Below are positions 44,839 to 55,098 of a DNA stretch of 64,000 bases, piece by piece (position 1 is the stretch's first letter; every line of letters starts with the position of its first letter). The translations under genes and the position numbers were made by a program. Source of the DNA: Limisphaerales bacterium (GTDB lineage: Bacteria; Verrucomicrobiota; Verrucomicrobiia; Limisphaerales; AAA164-E04); contig JAMASS010000006.1 in NCBI GenBank assembly GCA_024761205.1, positions 107,794 to 171,793 on the forward strand. Reading direction: 5' to 3'. The notes beneath the pieces are model-generated. The model was not told the DNA's origin. It worked only from the letters and a program-made list of their open reading frames with translations, and searched no databases.

Positions 44839-45473
44839 TTGTTTGAACTTCAGTTGACCGAAAATTGAGCTGGCTTTTAGTCTGGGGCGTTTCACAAATC
44901 TCTCTTTATTACAAGCATTATGAGAACGTTACAGACATGCTAGTCACCTTGGTTGCCGTCACTCTGGGGGCGAATTCACTGCACCCGGCCGTTGGTGGCT
45001 TAACCGTCTCACAGTGCGCGCACTGAACAAGGGTTGATCGGATGCAGAAGGCCCTTTGGATGCCCGCAGAAAAACACCGCTTTGAGAAGCGCTCGCTCCC
45101 CAATCGTCTCACTTACTTTACACATATATTCACGATGATCAAGCCGAAGCCGTCACAATCCCCGACAATCCACAGCAGAACCGATATTCCAATTCTACTA
45201 TCAGCTTTAGCGCCCTGTGACTTGAGAGCCAGAAGTCACGAAAAGATCTGTGCCACAGGTATCCAAAGCGGCGAAGTATCGCAGGGCTTCCGAACAACGC
45301 GACAGCGTCTTGGAGTGCGGTGATCCTTCACCGCTTTCCCCTTCTATGTGCTTGATTGCATACTTCGATGGGCGCTCACACAGGATTTTCAATATTGCTA
45401 AACCTCATGATTCAATAATATAATCAACACAGTCACCCCAAGAAGAACATCGGATACCACAGCCTTCGCTATC
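44839..45473. other. Intergenic, 0.6 kb, carries a dispersed repeat
   Basis: No convincing gene. The dispersed hairpin repeat copy at 45298-45345 lies about 130 nt before the second MocA gene. Confidence 0.45.
45298..45345 (+). repeat. Dispersed hairpin repeat, copy 4
   Basis: CGCGACAGCGTCTTGGAGTG, then GCGGTGATCCTTCACCGC, then TTTCCCCTTCTA. Only a few bases differ from 25828-25874. Confidence 0.75.
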
Positions 45474-46778
45474 ATGAACCGCTCAAATCAATTCAGTCGT
45501 CGAAGTTTTCTCAAGACCAGTGCCACTGGAGTGCTGTTCTTTCCTCAGATCGTTCCCAATTCCGTCTTCGGGAACGAAACCAAGCCGCCACCCAGCGAGC
45601 GCATCACCGTCGGATTCATCGGCTGCGGCAAAATAGCTAATGGCTATCACTTGAGTAACTTACTCAAATTAGGCGACATACAGGCGCTTGCCGTATGCGA
45701 GGTCGATCGGAACCGCCGGGAGTACGCCCGTCAGCGCGTTGAAAAGGCCTACTCCACCAGCCGAGATTGGAAAGGCTGTGATGAATACGTGGACTTCCGA
45801 GAACTCTTACAACGAAAGGACATCGATGCAGTTTGCATTGCAACCCCTGATCACTGGCACGCAATCCCCTTGATCGAGGCCTGTAAGGCCGGTAAAGATG
45901 TTTACTGTGAAAAGCCACTCACCTTAACCATCGCTGAAGCCAAACGCTGCGTGGAGGCCGCGCGTAAGCACGCCCGAGTGGTCCAAACCGGAAGCCAGCA
46001 ACGATCCAGCGCCTTCGGCCCCTTTCGCAGAGCCTGCGAAATCATTCGGAGCGGACGGCTCGGCCGAATCAAAACGGTATCCGTCGGCGTCGGCGGCCCC
46101 AGCACGTGGTGCGACTTGCCAGCTGAACGAATGGAACCCGGTTTGGACTGGAACCTCTGGCTCGGCCAGGCACCGATGCGGCCCTACAACGCGATCTTGA
46201 GCCCGCGTGGCGTCCATAACCACTTTCCCGCCTGGCGCCGCTATCGGGAATACTCGGGCGGCGGCCATACCGACATGGGCGCGCACCACTACGACATCGC
46301 GCAATGGGCGCTCGATATGGATGCATCGGGTCCGGTGGAGATCACCCCACCGGCGGATCCCAACGCCACAACGGGCGTACAATACCGCTACAGAAATGGT
46401 GTCGTGATGACCCACGGCGGTCCCAATGGCTGCAACTTCGAAGGCACCAACGGTACGCTCCGAATCGACCGTGGCCACCTCAGCAGCGTTCCCCTAGACA
46501 TTGTGAACGAGCCCCTCGGTGACGATGACGTGAAGCTGTATAACTCGCCGGGACATCATCGTGATTGGATCAACTGCATCCGCACACGCAAAAAACCCGT
46601 CGCCGACGTCGAGATTGGCGCACGTAGTGTCACGGTCATTCACCTAGGCAACTTGGCCTATTGGAACCGTCGCCCGCTCAAATGGGACCCTCAATCCTGG
46701 GAATTCCCGGGGGATGCCGAAGCAAACAGTTGGCGCGATATGCCGCGTCGCGATCCCTGGCAGCTTCCTCAAGCATAA
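45474..46778 (+). CDS. Tat-exported Gfo/Idh/MocA-family oxidoreductase (second)
   Basis: 434 residues. The Tat signal is FSRRSFLKTSATGVLFFPQI. The NAD(P) motif is VGFIGCGKIANGYH (46-59) and EKP is at 146-148 (DVYCEKPLTLTIAEAKRC). The C-terminal domain contains YREYSGGGHTDMGAHHYDIA, whose GGGHTDMGAHH histidines are in the catalytic position of this subfamily. It is a different subfamily from the protein at 41784; sequences outside the motifs share little. The role is probably oxidation of a periplasmic sugar or inositol-like substrate. It is likely transcribed separately, after the repeat-containing gap. Confidence 0.88.
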   Translation: MNRSNQFSRRSFLKTSATGVLFFPQIVPNSVFGNETKPPPSERITVGFIGCGKIANGYHLSNLLKLGDIQALAVCEVDRNRREYARQRVEKAYSTSRDWKGCDEYVDFRELLQRKDIDAVCIATPDHWHAIPLIEACKAGKDVYCEKPLTLTIAEAKRCVEAARKHARVVQTGSQQRSSAFGPFRRACEIIRSGRLGRIKTVSVGVGGPSTWCDLPAERMEPGLDWNLWLGQAPMRPYNAILSPRGVHNHFPAWRRYREYSGGGHTDMGAHHYDIAQWALDMDASGPVEITPPADPNATTGVQYRYRNGVVMTHGGPNGCNFEGTNGTLRIDRGHLSSVPLDIVNEPLGDDDVKLYNSPGHHRDWINCIRTRKKPVADVEIGARSVTVIHLGNLAYWNRRPLKWDPQSWEFPGDAEANSWRDMPRRDPWQLPQA

Positions 46779-46913
46779 CGCACAACTGAGCCACCCCATG
46801 TTAAAAACCAAGCTCAACAAGGCTCCGATGCCGATGTGTCAATGCAAGTTTTGGGCCGACTCGGCATCTGTGACGACCAGCATGTCTCCAAGCATGCAAA
46901 GCTCTCTAGCCCG

Positions 46914-47098
46914 TCAATGAGCCATTTCGCTATCTCCCGCAAAGATACGCCGGATTTGCAAAAGGGTCGAGAAACTTTGCGTTACGATCGCTCCACAGTT
47001 CGTCCGGCAATTTGATCCCAACATCTCGCTGGCCAGATTGGGAGGCGTAAAGACTTCGTCGTTGCTCAGATTGGCCAGGCAGCTAAGAACGTCGGGAG
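46914..47098 (-). pseudogene. Fragment of an Eco57I-like restriction/modification protein
   Basis: One minus-strand frame reads VLSCLANLSNDEVFTPPNLA then SEML. It then shifts to IKLPDELWSDRNAKFLDPF and shifts again to FCKSGVSLREIAKWLID. Joined, this is the methyltransferase-like core of large type II/Eco57I-like restriction-modification proteins, where DP-x-C-K-S-G-V-F is the SAM site. Both ends are missing and two frameshifts are needed. Confidence 0.7.
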
Positions 47099-47136
47099 TG
47101 CATTATTGCGAGGGGGCATCGTTAAGCTTTCAGGAA

Positions 47137-47350
47137 TTACCGTGCAACAACGACAGCCAGCTTTCTTTTTAGAATTTCAACCAGGAAATTTCCTGTGCCG
47201 CAGGCGGGTTCAAGAAATCTGGAGTCAATCCGCTCGGTTTCCTGCTTCACCAGATTAAGCGTGGCATTGACCACACGAGCACTCGTATAAACCTCGCCGA
47301 AGTCGGCTACGCGCTTACTTTTGAGACCACCAGTGACTCTGATTTTCAGG
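47137..47350 (-). pseudogene. N-terminal fragment of a DNA adenine methyltransferase
   Basis: A minus-strand frame reads SKRVADFGEVYTSARVVNAT, LNLVKQETERIDSRF, then the SAM motif LEPACGTGNFLVEILKRKLA and a stop at 47137. This is the start of an N6-adenine DNA methylase or restriction M subunit. The NPPY catalytic motif and everything after it are missing. It lies head to tail with the Eco57I-like fragment. Confidence 0.75.
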
Positions 47351-48079
47351 TTCAGCCATTAAGTTGCCGTTTATTGCTCGAAAACAGCAAACGGCATATA
47401 CGTGGAATAACGGGAAATACACCTTCTGCGGAGCGAATAAAGACGAACTGAATAGAAGTGAGGAATATAAAATTCACGCACACGAATTTATATATAATAA
47501 CTACACCGGAGAAGATATTTAGTTGGATCGAATCCGGCGCCGGTAGATCATTCACGAAGATCCAGAATTCTACGAAATCCTATTGGCATGGGTTTTAGGA
47601 CAAGTTCCCTGAGCCATACAGAACCGAAATATAGAGGATATGATGGGCGATGCGGCAGCCCGTCGATGTGTCAGGTGTCTAGAATCCGAGTTTGTGGCAT
47701 GCTGAGTTTCATCGCCCCCGGCCAAAAAGCATGGGATCATCAGAGGGTGTCTCCCAATATTTGATCGCATGCAGTCTCTGGAATGTCCTTTGCCCACTTT
47801 GCTCAACCACGTACTAGAATCCGTCGGAGAATAGGCGATTGTCACCATCAATTGGCGTACAGTAGAGCTCTAACCCGGATTTCTCGCCAATAGAGTTGGC
47901 CGCTATGAGGAAGCCGAGATTTTGTGACGGCTTCTAGAGGATTGGGAGGTGTGGGTGGCTTAATATCCTTCGTCCGTGCGGCGACCAAGGGTTCGGAAGG
48001 TGGTTTTTGCAGTTTTGGGCCGTTGCCAGCACACATTGCATAGCCTCCCAAAGGCGCCTTTTATAGAGCGGACGCTGCC
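47351..48079. other. Gene-poor stretch between fragments
   Basis: No recognisable gene. A partial copy of the 41541 repeat lies at 47870-47935. Short ORFs on the minus strand (47352-47555, 47570-47851) show no family motif. Confidence 0.4.
47870..47935 (+). repeat. Partial copy of the TIR-bounded repeat
   Basis: CTAACCCGGATTTCTCGCCA followed by TGGCCGCTATGAGG and CCGAGATTTTG matches the left ~60 nt of 41541-41700. A matching right end was not found nearby. Confidence 0.55.
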
Positions 48080-48255
48080 GGCCCTTTTGATGATGTTGAG
48101 GAGAATAATTAGATCGACCGGTTGTTTCTTCAAGATATCCAAGACTTCACGGCTATTGGCGCAATCGAGCACGTTTTCAAATCCACCCTGTTTTGGGTGA
48201 CGGGTCATGAGCTTGCATCCTGTCGGTGTCCTCGACGGCTAGGATGATTTGTTGA
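48080..48255 (-). pseudogene. Receiver-domain remnant
   Basis: Two minus-strand frames give QIILAVEDTDRMQ and then ENVLDCANSREVLDILKKQ with PVDLIILLNIIKR. This is the start of a CheY-like receiver, with beta1 and acidic pair, helix, then beta3 with the phospho-Asp replaced by Leu-Leu-Asn. It is disrupted and has no output domain. Confidence 0.5.
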
Positions 48256-48371
48256 TGATATTCGGGAGGGATCCTGATTTTTTCTGCGGTGAAACGGATT
48301 CTTCAAGAGGGCTGATATAAGCGGTCTCATCTTTGACGATCTTCGCCATGTTTGTGGTGTGCGGAGACGTT

Positions 48372-49745
48372 TCAATGGCGAAGTGCGCCACGGCCGGCTT
48401 CGCGAGCGACTTTGAGGAACTGTTCGATTACGTGGTTCAAGGTGGCTTTTGATTCCGTTTCCGTGGGTTCGATCAACATGGCCGTATCGTATTCTTTGGC
48501 GAAATAAACGCATCCAGCCCCGACAAGCGTTGGGGGGTGCACCCCAAAGTCGATTAATCGCTTCACGAAATCGAAGGAGTTGATCTTCAGATGGCCGCCG
48601 CTCAAGAGGCATTCGTGCATGCAAAACTGATCGAATACCGGCGGGAGTAATTCCGCTAGGCGCGCCTGGAGATAATTGGCGTTGAGGACAGCGTTTTCGG
48701 TGGCGGTCCTCAACCCGTCCGGTCCTTGGGTGAGGATGTAGGCGTAGGCCCTAAGGAGCACTTCCGTGTGACCGAAATGGGCTTTGACTCTTCCGATAGA
48801 TTGAGGACGGTCTTTATCGGGCATGGCTGTCCCGTCCACTCGACGAATCACTGGAATGGGAAGGTAAGGGGCGAGCAGTGCTTTGACACCCACCGGGCCG
48901 GCTCCGGGACCACCGCCACCGTGTGGTGTGGAAAGGGTTTTGTGGGTATTGATATGCACTACGTCGAATCCCATGTCGCCCGGTCGAACGACGCCCATAA
49001 GGGCATTAAGATTGGCGCCGTCGTAGTAGAGAAGTGCTCCTTGGTCGTGGATTCGCTTGGCGATTGTGACAATGTTTTTTTCGAAGAGCCCGAGGGTGGA
49101 CGGGTTGGTGAGCATCAAAGCGGCGACGTCGTCATCCATCAGTCGGCCCATAGCCTCAAGATCCATGAGCCCATTCTCTGTGGTGGGAATAATCTTGCAG
49201 TCGAAGCCGACCATTGCTGCGCTGGCTGGGTTGGTTCCGTGAGCGGAATCCGGAATCAGGATGGTTTTTCGGGATTCGCCTTTCTCTTCAAAGTATTTGC
49301 GAATCATCAGCAAGCCTGTGAATTCACCGTGGGCGCCCGCCGCCGGCTGTAAGGTCACTTCATCCATTCCGGTAAGTTCCGCAACGAATCCTTGCAGTTC
49401 TGTGAAGGCCTCCCATACGCCTTGTAGACTGTCGGCTGGTTGATGCGGGTGGGGCTTTGAGAATCCCGGCAACTGAGCCAGCGCGTCGTTGCGCTTGGGG
49501 CTGTACTTCATGGTGCACGAGCCCAGTGGATAGGGGCCGTTGTCCACTCCATAAGTGTGGCGGCTTAGATTCGTGAAATGGCGCACGACCTCATGCTCGG
49601 AGAGCTCCGGGAGACCGATCGGGTCCTGAGAGAGTGCGGCTGCGCCGAAACACGCCGCAGGATCGAAATCCGAGAAATCCTGATCGAAAACGCCAGAGCC
49701 GCTGACTCCGGGCCGACTGATATCGAAAAGGCTTGGCGGCAGCAT
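48372..49745 (-). CDS. gcvPB: Glycine dehydrogenase (decarboxylating) subunit 2
   Basis: 457 residues. PLP half of the split P-protein of the glycine cleavage system. Together with subunit 1 it decarboxylates glycine and loads aminomethyl onto H-protein lipoyl. The PLP lysine is Lys269 in HINTHKTLSTPHGGGGPG. Other family signatures are DNGPYPLGSCTMKYSPK, LQPAAGAHGEFTGLL, DSAHGTNPASAAM and YYDGANLNALMG. The length is normal for the C-terminal-type subunit. It starts 23 nt after gcvPA, so the two are co-transcribed. gcvT and gcvH are not in the window. Confidence 0.94.
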   Translation of the reverse strand: MLPPSLFDISRPGVSGSGVFDQDFSDFDPAACFGAAALSQDPIGLPELSEHEVVRHFTNLSRHTYGVDNGPYPLGSCTMKYSPKRNDALAQLPGFSKPHPHQPADSLQGVWEAFTELQGFVAELTGMDEVTLQPAAGAHGEFTGLLMIRKYFEEKGESRKTILIPDSAHGTNPASAAMVGFDCKIIPTTENGLMDLEAMGRLMDDDVAALMLTNPSTLGLFEKNIVTIAKRIHDQGALLYYDGANLNALMGVVRPGDMGFDVVHINTHKTLSTPHGGGGPGAGPVGVKALLAPYLPIPVIRRVDGTAMPDKDRPQSIGRVKAHFGHTEVLLRAYAYILTQGPDGLRTATENAVLNANYLQARLAELLPPVFDQFCMHECLLSGGHLKINSFDFVKRLIDFGVHPPTLVGAGCVYFAKEYDTAMLIEPTETESKATLNHVIEQFLKVAREAGRGALRH

Positions 49746-49768
49746 TTTCTTGGATAGTTTGGGTAACG

Positions 49769-51148
49769 CTAAGTCGCGGCGTTGAGAGCGGTTTGAAAGT
49801 GATGAACGAATTGATCCAGGTCCTCCCTGGTCTTGACTTCTGTGACCGCGATCAGGAGGCGGTGATTCTCGCTAGGTTCCCATTCGGAAAAATCGATGCC
49901 GCCGAAGATTTGATTCTCTCGCAGCATTTTCAGAATGACCCCGGCCGGACAAGGCAGATTGATGAGGAATTCGTTAAAGAAGGCGCCGGTCTTCGCGGAT
50001 TTGATACCTTTTATCGCGATCAGCTTGTCGTACAGGTAACGCGCTTTGGCCGCGCACAACGAAGAGATCCGGCGGAATCCCTGTTCTCCCAGGGTGGCGA
50101 GGTAAACGCTGGTGCGGAGGGCTAGCAGGGCTTGGTTGGAACAAATGTGGCTCGTGGCCTTGTGTCGAGCGACATGTTGTTCTCGCTCCTCCTTGACCAA
50201 GGCTAGCACTGGCTCGCCCTTCAGATTATCGCAGACACCGACCAGCCGTCCCGGAAGATGGAGCTCAAATTCTTGCCGGGTGGCGATCACCCCCAGGTAA
50301 GGTCCTCCCGCGTTCAATTCCAGCCCCAAGGGTTGAGCCTCGCAACAAATGATATCTGTGTCATTGCTTCCCGGTGAACGAAGGCAGCCAAGGCTGATGG
50401 GATAGCAACTGACCACCGCAAGCGTGTCGGCACCGTGGCAGCACTTGGTGATCTCAGCCACCGATTCGATGACGCCGTAACGATTGGGTGACTGTGCGAT
50501 GACCGCTGCCGTTGGCGATTCAGCGACCAACGATGTCATTGCCGCCAGATCAATCTCGCCAGTTGTTGGTTCGGAAGGCATGATCACGAGCTCCACACCG
50601 CGCCCTTGCATGTAAGTTTCGAGAACAGCCTGATATTCTGGCCAGATGTTGGCGGCAACGACTAGGCGTTTGTTTCCGGTGATCCGGCAAGCCATCCAGC
50701 TCGATTCAGCGAGTGCTGTTGCTCCGTCGTAAACCGAGCAATTGACGGCGGGTTGTCCCAGGAGTTTCGCCATCAGCGTTTGAAAATCGTGGAGTACTCG
50801 GAGGGTCCCTTGGCTCATCTCCGGCTGATAGGGCGTGTAGGCAGTGAGGAACTCTCCTCTCGACGCGATGGTGCGGACGGTCTCGGGGATGTAGTGCTCA
50901 TAAGCGCCGCCGCCGAGGAAAGTTTGGAATTCGTGGGTCGTCTGATTGCACCCCGACAACTCTCTGAAGCGCCGCTCGAGTTTCCATTCTGGAAGACGCG
51001 CTGGCAGATCAAGAGGCTGATTGAGCAGGAGAGATGACGGAATTGTGGCGAACAGATCCTCAATGGCCTTGACCCCGATAGACTTCAACATGCTTTCCCG
51101 ATCTGACGCTGGATGAACGTTGTAGCCAATTAGTTCTGGGGCATGCAT
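49769..51148 (-). CDS. gcvPA: Glycine dehydrogenase (decarboxylating) subunit 1
   Basis: 459 residues. Partner of the PLP subunit downstream. It retains the subunit-1 signatures FLGGGAYEHYIPETVRTI, FLTAYTPYQPEMSQGTLRVL, NCSVYDGATALAESSWMA and the C-terminal region EFLINLPCPAGVILKML. The split PA/PB form is typical of many Gram-positive and deep-branching bacteria. The N terminus (MHAPELIGYNVHPASDRESM) is slightly different from common starts, but the ATG fits. No glycine-riboswitch tandem core was recognised in the 110 nt upstream. Confidence 0.93.
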   Translation of the reverse strand: MHAPELIGYNVHPASDRESMLKSIGVKAIEDLFATIPSSLLLNQPLDLPARLPEWKLERRFRELSGCNQTTHEFQTFLGGGAYEHYIPETVRTIASRGEFLTAYTPYQPEMSQGTLRVLHDFQTLMAKLLGQPAVNCSVYDGATALAESSWMACRITGNKRLVVAANIWPEYQAVLETYMQGRGVELVIMPSEPTTGEIDLAAMTSLVAESPTAAVIAQSPNRYGVIESVAEITKCCHGADTLAVVSCYPISLGCLRSPGSNDTDIICCEAQPLGLELNAGGPYLGVIATRQEFELHLPGRLVGVCDNLKGEPVLALVKEEREQHVARHKATSHICSNQALLALRTSVYLATLGEQGFRRISSLCAAKARYLYDKLIAIKGIKSAKTGAFFNEFLINLPCPAGVILKMLRENQIFGGIDFSEWEPSENHRLLIAVTEVKTREDLDQFVHHFQTALNAAT

Positions 51149-52287
51149 CGCAAAAAGTGAAATGTAGCCTAGATAGCAACCGCCAAGAGTGCAATCTCTG
51201 TTTGTTTCGATGTTTTGAGATTGCTGAGATTGACTTGGGCTTATGCATCGTCTTTCTCTTGAAAGAAGGTGTTTCGGACCTGACTCGGTTTTTGACGTTT
51301 GCCTTGGAGTCCTTGATTACATCAGCAGCATGGGAATCCGTTTGCTGCTTCAATGTCGCAAGCTCATTGAAGGGTGTGAGGGGAAAATGGTGATGGCCAA
51401 CCTGCAGCCATAACTCGAGAAAGTGATCGACATCGCCAATGTTGGTTCTGCGGCTTAGGATATTTTTGCGAGTTTCAAGGAGGCGGATGAATATTTATGA
51501 TAAGATGCAGGATGGTGCCGATTAGGTTGGTCAAAGCGCCTGTCAATCTGTGTTGTCTGCGCGCAGATAGCTAGGTTTGTAGGGCTGATCACCACCGCTT
51601 CTGTGGCCCTCGCTACATTGAGATACACAGCACCCGATCACTTATACGTCCATTCGAATCATTGCACCATGAGAACAGGCATAGGCCGTCCCAATCAATT
51701 GACTGGCGCACAGTCGCATTTTGTTTGTCTTCTCAATCGGTTGTAAGGCCCTTGAATCGCGAATGAAATCCCCTCTCGCGCCTCGCGGATGGGAACGAAT
51801 TGAGCAGGTGAAGTCACCGATCATATAATCTCGCCTCCGTGAGACATCCGGTGAATCGCTCCAGTCGAACATCTGATCATACAAACCGGATCGAAGATGC
51901 CATGCAGGCATCCTCGACCATGGTATTATTGAATACGTGTTCCTTGCTGGCACTAGCGCTAGTTGGGATGAAGAGGATATTCGTACGCAGACCGATCTCA
52001 ACGATGCCTTTGAGGGCATCGTTGGATAAGTGGTAGATTTCCGAAGGGAGCAGGTCTTTTTGCGTTTCATCGGCCACCGTCGAGAGATCGACAAACGGTC
52101 GTGAAAATTCTCACGCCACCAAAATACTAACGACGATGCCATGGGACCGTGAATCGAAGTGGCATTCGCTGAAAGGCTCATTAGAATCACTAAAATCAGC
52201 GGATTGCTTGAGGTTTGGGAGGCGAATCGGCAATGTTTTCAAGTTCAAAGCTGACCCCTCATAGCACGACACTTGAAAGTTCGCTGC
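51149..52287. other. 1.1 kb region with no secure gene
   Basis: Minus-strand ORFs at 51642-52190 and 51877-52077 overlap in different frames. The latter reads EIYHLSNDALKGIVEIGLRT with NILFIPTSASAS and looks protein-like but is not recognised. It may be another decayed gene. Confidence 0.4.
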
Positions 52288-52900
52288 TTAACTTTTCGAG
52301 AAGGTTGCGATTGCTGCTGCCGCAAACTCCGTAAAGTCCGGATGATGCAAGGCACAGGCGTTTCGAAGTTCCGAATCCAATACGAGTTGCTCATAGCCGG
52401 TGTAGGACTCTCGATTCGGAGTCCAGAACTGACAGAACCACTCAAAGTGCTGCCGAATGTGTTTCTGCACTTCTTCGGAATCCGTTGGCAACTGTTGTTC
52501 CATAGCCTCAACGAGATTCGCGCATATTTCCGTGAATTTCCCACGAGTTTTTCTCCCAGCGAGCCCTGGTCCATTTCTTCACTCGGGCGTTGGATTCGTC
52601 GATCTCTTGCTTTATGTCTGCGCCGAATCGATCGAGCAGTTGTTGCTCGTATTAATGTTGTTTTTCAGGTCGAAGCCGGCAAACATCTCTTTATCGCTCA
52701 TCGTTTTCGTTCCTTTCAGATGCTTAATGGTTTTGCCAATGGTCATGATCAATTGGCGGGTGCGGGCAATCTCTCTGAGAAGCGCCTCTCGGTGGGACTC
52801 TAACGCCGTCACTTTGTCGAAGTCCGTCCAGACCATCAGCAACCAGCTCGATGATGGCGGAATCAATAATCTGAATCGATCGACGAAAACGACGAAGTGG
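52288..52900 (-). pseudogene. Broken MerR-family regulator with TipAS effector domain
   Basis: Frames must be joined. Upstream is LRRFRRSIQIIDSAIIELVA (end of the MerR DNA-binding domain). Next is TALESHREALLREIARTRQL followed by IMTIGKTIKHLKG (dimerisation helix) and MSDKEMFAGFD. The TipAS domain ends in FEWFCQFWTPNRESYTGYEQ with LHHPDFTEFAAAAIATF. TipA-type regulators bind thiopeptide antibiotics or other hydrophobic compounds and activate transcription. Frameshifts between the helix and TipAS parts, and before the helix, show it is non-functional. The first helix-turn-helix half is not recognisable. Confidence 0.75.
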
Positions 52901-53220
52901 TCCCGTAAGTTTGCCTCTGCTATGTTGCGGAAAGGTTTTCTGCAAATGTTTTAAGAACGACTAACACAACTTCTCAACCATAGCGGCAGAACGAACTTTG
53001 TCAGCATGAGTGAGACCGTTTCGGCTCGGAGGCTTGGCGGCTCGTACGCCTGAGCAGTATCCCAATTAAAGTCCCAAGCTGTCGCAGATTTGGCGAAGAA
53101 CGGTGAGATTGGAACGGGTTGGTTGTGATATTTTTTGTGTTTTGCTTATCCTGCTGAGTGGCTGGTCTACAAAAACTTTCCAGCCCATTCTTTATTTTCC
53201 TATGGGATGCCTGAGACTTT
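52901..53220. other. Intergenic, nothing recognised
   Basis: About 320 nt between the broken regulator and the uridylyltransferase gene. No gene or clear terminator with a T tract is seen. Confidence 0.4.
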
Positions 53221-54645
53221 TCACAAGACAACTGTCCTATTTTGATACTTGCTAGGGGCAACTTTCTTTGAATTCGAATCACGATTTTCGAACCGAACTT
53301 CGCCTTTACATTCCACTGAGGGGGAGAAAATTAGATTTCCCCAAATTTCCAATCGGTCGCAATGGAGCATTGACGGCACGCCGCTAGGGAACCGTTTTTC
53401 AAGATCAGCTTCGTACTTGAAGTAGCGAGGATCTAAAACAACTACTGGAGGCCGGCCGGCCCTCGATTCAGCAAGTCGAATTTGATAATCATCCGTCAGA
53501 TGGTGGGCGTCGGACCAAAGATTCAACATATCTGCCGTCGTCTTAACAGGGGAGAATCGACTTCGTGGGACCTCAACCGCCACGGCATTTGGGAAGCATT
53601 CAATCGCCGACCCCATAGCAGACTCGATTTGAAGGACTTTTGGCGAATTTATGTTTCGCGGATCAAGGTTTTTGATATTTTTGATTATTGGCAGCCGCAA
53701 CAGGCCGTTGTGTTGATTATTCAACACTGCCTGTAGTTCCTCGAGATGAACCCAGAGGTTGTTGGTATTGAAGTATGAATACCGATTGATAGCCGCAAAC
53801 TGCTCCCGTTCATCTTGAGGGCACTGAGCTAATTCTCGAAGTATCAATCGACCGTCCGCCTTGCGTTTGGCCAAGTGCCCCCCCTTTTTATCCGAGGCCG
53901 TATGCCGGACGACTTCCATCATGAAGCCGGCGCCGGAATTCGCAAAGTGATTTAGCAAGGCGCCGTCGAGCGTTGCCGCAAGATTGTCGGCGTTGGAGAC
54001 GAACAGATAGCGAATGCCATCTTCCAGCAGCTCATCAAGCAATCCGCTGCTGACTAGTGAAGCATAAATGTCGCCGTGCCCCGGCGGACACCATTCCAAA
54101 TCGGGATCCTCTGGCCATTCGGCCGGCAGCAAAGTGTCAGACATTAGCTTCGGTACCTTGCCTTGCAAGAAATCCAGACGCCCGCGCCGGTCAGCGAGTC
54201 GAGGGTATTTTTCTTGGAGGAACGCCAAGGACTGTTCTTGGGTGCTGAAGCTGTTCATCAGGTAAAAGGCCGGGGCCACACCGTTGGAGTGATCTCGATA
54301 GCTCAGCACTTGTTTCGCAATGATATCAAGGAAGGTCATGCTCCCCTTGACCTTCAACAAGGACTTGGGGCCATTCAAACCCATCCCGGTGCCCAATCCT
54401 CCATTCAGCTTGATGACAGCCAGATGGCGAAAGAGTTCCTTTGCTTTGGCCGGATCAGCTTCGAACGTTGAGGCATGAAGCAACGAATCCACAGGCTCGA
54501 TTTCGGCCTCGCGAATAAGCCCCGAATCCCCTGACTGCACCTTCGACACACCATTCAGAAACGCGCGGAGGCTTGCGTCCGGCAGCCGATGCTTCCTCGA
54601 CCGCTGCGTTATAGCGTCCACTATGGTCCCTCTCTCGGTGGTCAT
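53221..54645 (-). CDS. UTP-glucose-1-phosphate uridylyltransferase, eukaryotic-type UDPGP family
   Basis: 474 residues. Makes UDP-glucose from UTP and glucose-1-phosphate. The nucleotide-binding signature KLNGGLGTGMGLNGPKSLL is at about 79-97. Other family segments are the GHGDIYASLVSSGLLDELL block, FVSNADNLAATLD and a C-terminal left-handed beta-helix-like tail. This belongs to the UGP2-like family (about 470-500 residues), not to the shorter bacterial GalU. UDP-N-acetylhexosamine pyrophosphorylases share the fold and are the main alternative. The last ~15 residues are basic and Ser/Asn-rich. It is a single-gene unit. Confidence 0.88.
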   Translation of the reverse strand: MTTERGTIVDAITQRSRKHRLPDASLRAFLNGVSKVQSGDSGLIREAEIEPVDSLLHASTFEADPAKAKELFRHLAVIKLNGGLGTGMGLNGPKSLLKVKGSMTFLDIIAKQVLSYRDHSNGVAPAFYLMNSFSTQEQSLAFLQEKYPRLADRRGRLDFLQGKVPKLMSDTLLPAEWPEDPDLEWCPPGHGDIYASLVSSGLLDELLEDGIRYLFVSNADNLAATLDGALLNHFANSGAGFMMEVVRHTASDKKGGHLAKRKADGRLILRELAQCPQDEREQFAAINRYSYFNTNNLWVHLEELQAVLNNQHNGLLRLPIIKNIKNLDPRNINSPKVLQIESAMGSAIECFPNAVAVEVPRSRFSPVKTTADMLNLWSDAHHLTDDYQIRLAESRAGRPPVVVLDPRYFKYEADLEKRFPSGVPSMLHCDRLEIWGNLIFSPSVECKGEVRFENRDSNSKKVAPSKYQNRTVVL

Positions 54646-55098
54646 TAGCTGGCAGAGCCTAGTCAGTAATCATGGGTAGAATCCACAAAAATACCGGGGA
54701 AAATGATCAAAACTCGACAAGGCAGCGAACTGGGAATAGACAAATTTTTAATCGGTGTGAACCTGCATTCTCTCGAGTCGGCCAAGCGATTTCTCAGCCG
54801 ATCTTCTTTGCGCTGAGACAGAAAGGTTAGAAATAATAGCGGAGACGCTGCTCGTCACGAGACCGAAAAAGCCATATAAGAGCAGCGAAAGGAGGTATGC
54901 CTTGACCCCGCCCCTCGACTTTGAAACTGAAACTTGAAGCTCCGAGTCCTTTGTGCCTCGACATTCGCGAACCACAAGGAGCCTCCATCCGCCTTCGCTG
55001 CGTCTCTGCGGACGGCGACTCAAAGGGGCTCTCGACCCACCCAGTGACCATTCTTATTCATTGCAAAATTTGCAGATCACCATGAAAATCACTCGCGA
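54646..55098. other. Divergent intergenic region
   Basis: About 450 nt between the uridylyltransferase and cytochrome genes. No confident gene is seen. A stretch at 54920-55020 (including TCCGCCTTCGCTGCGTCTCT) has the look of a degraded dispersed repeat, but no second copy was found in the window. Confidence 0.4.

Noticed and set aside
51040..51260. Possible glycine riboswitch before gcvPA
   Set aside because: No tandem aptamer core was found upstream on the minus strand.
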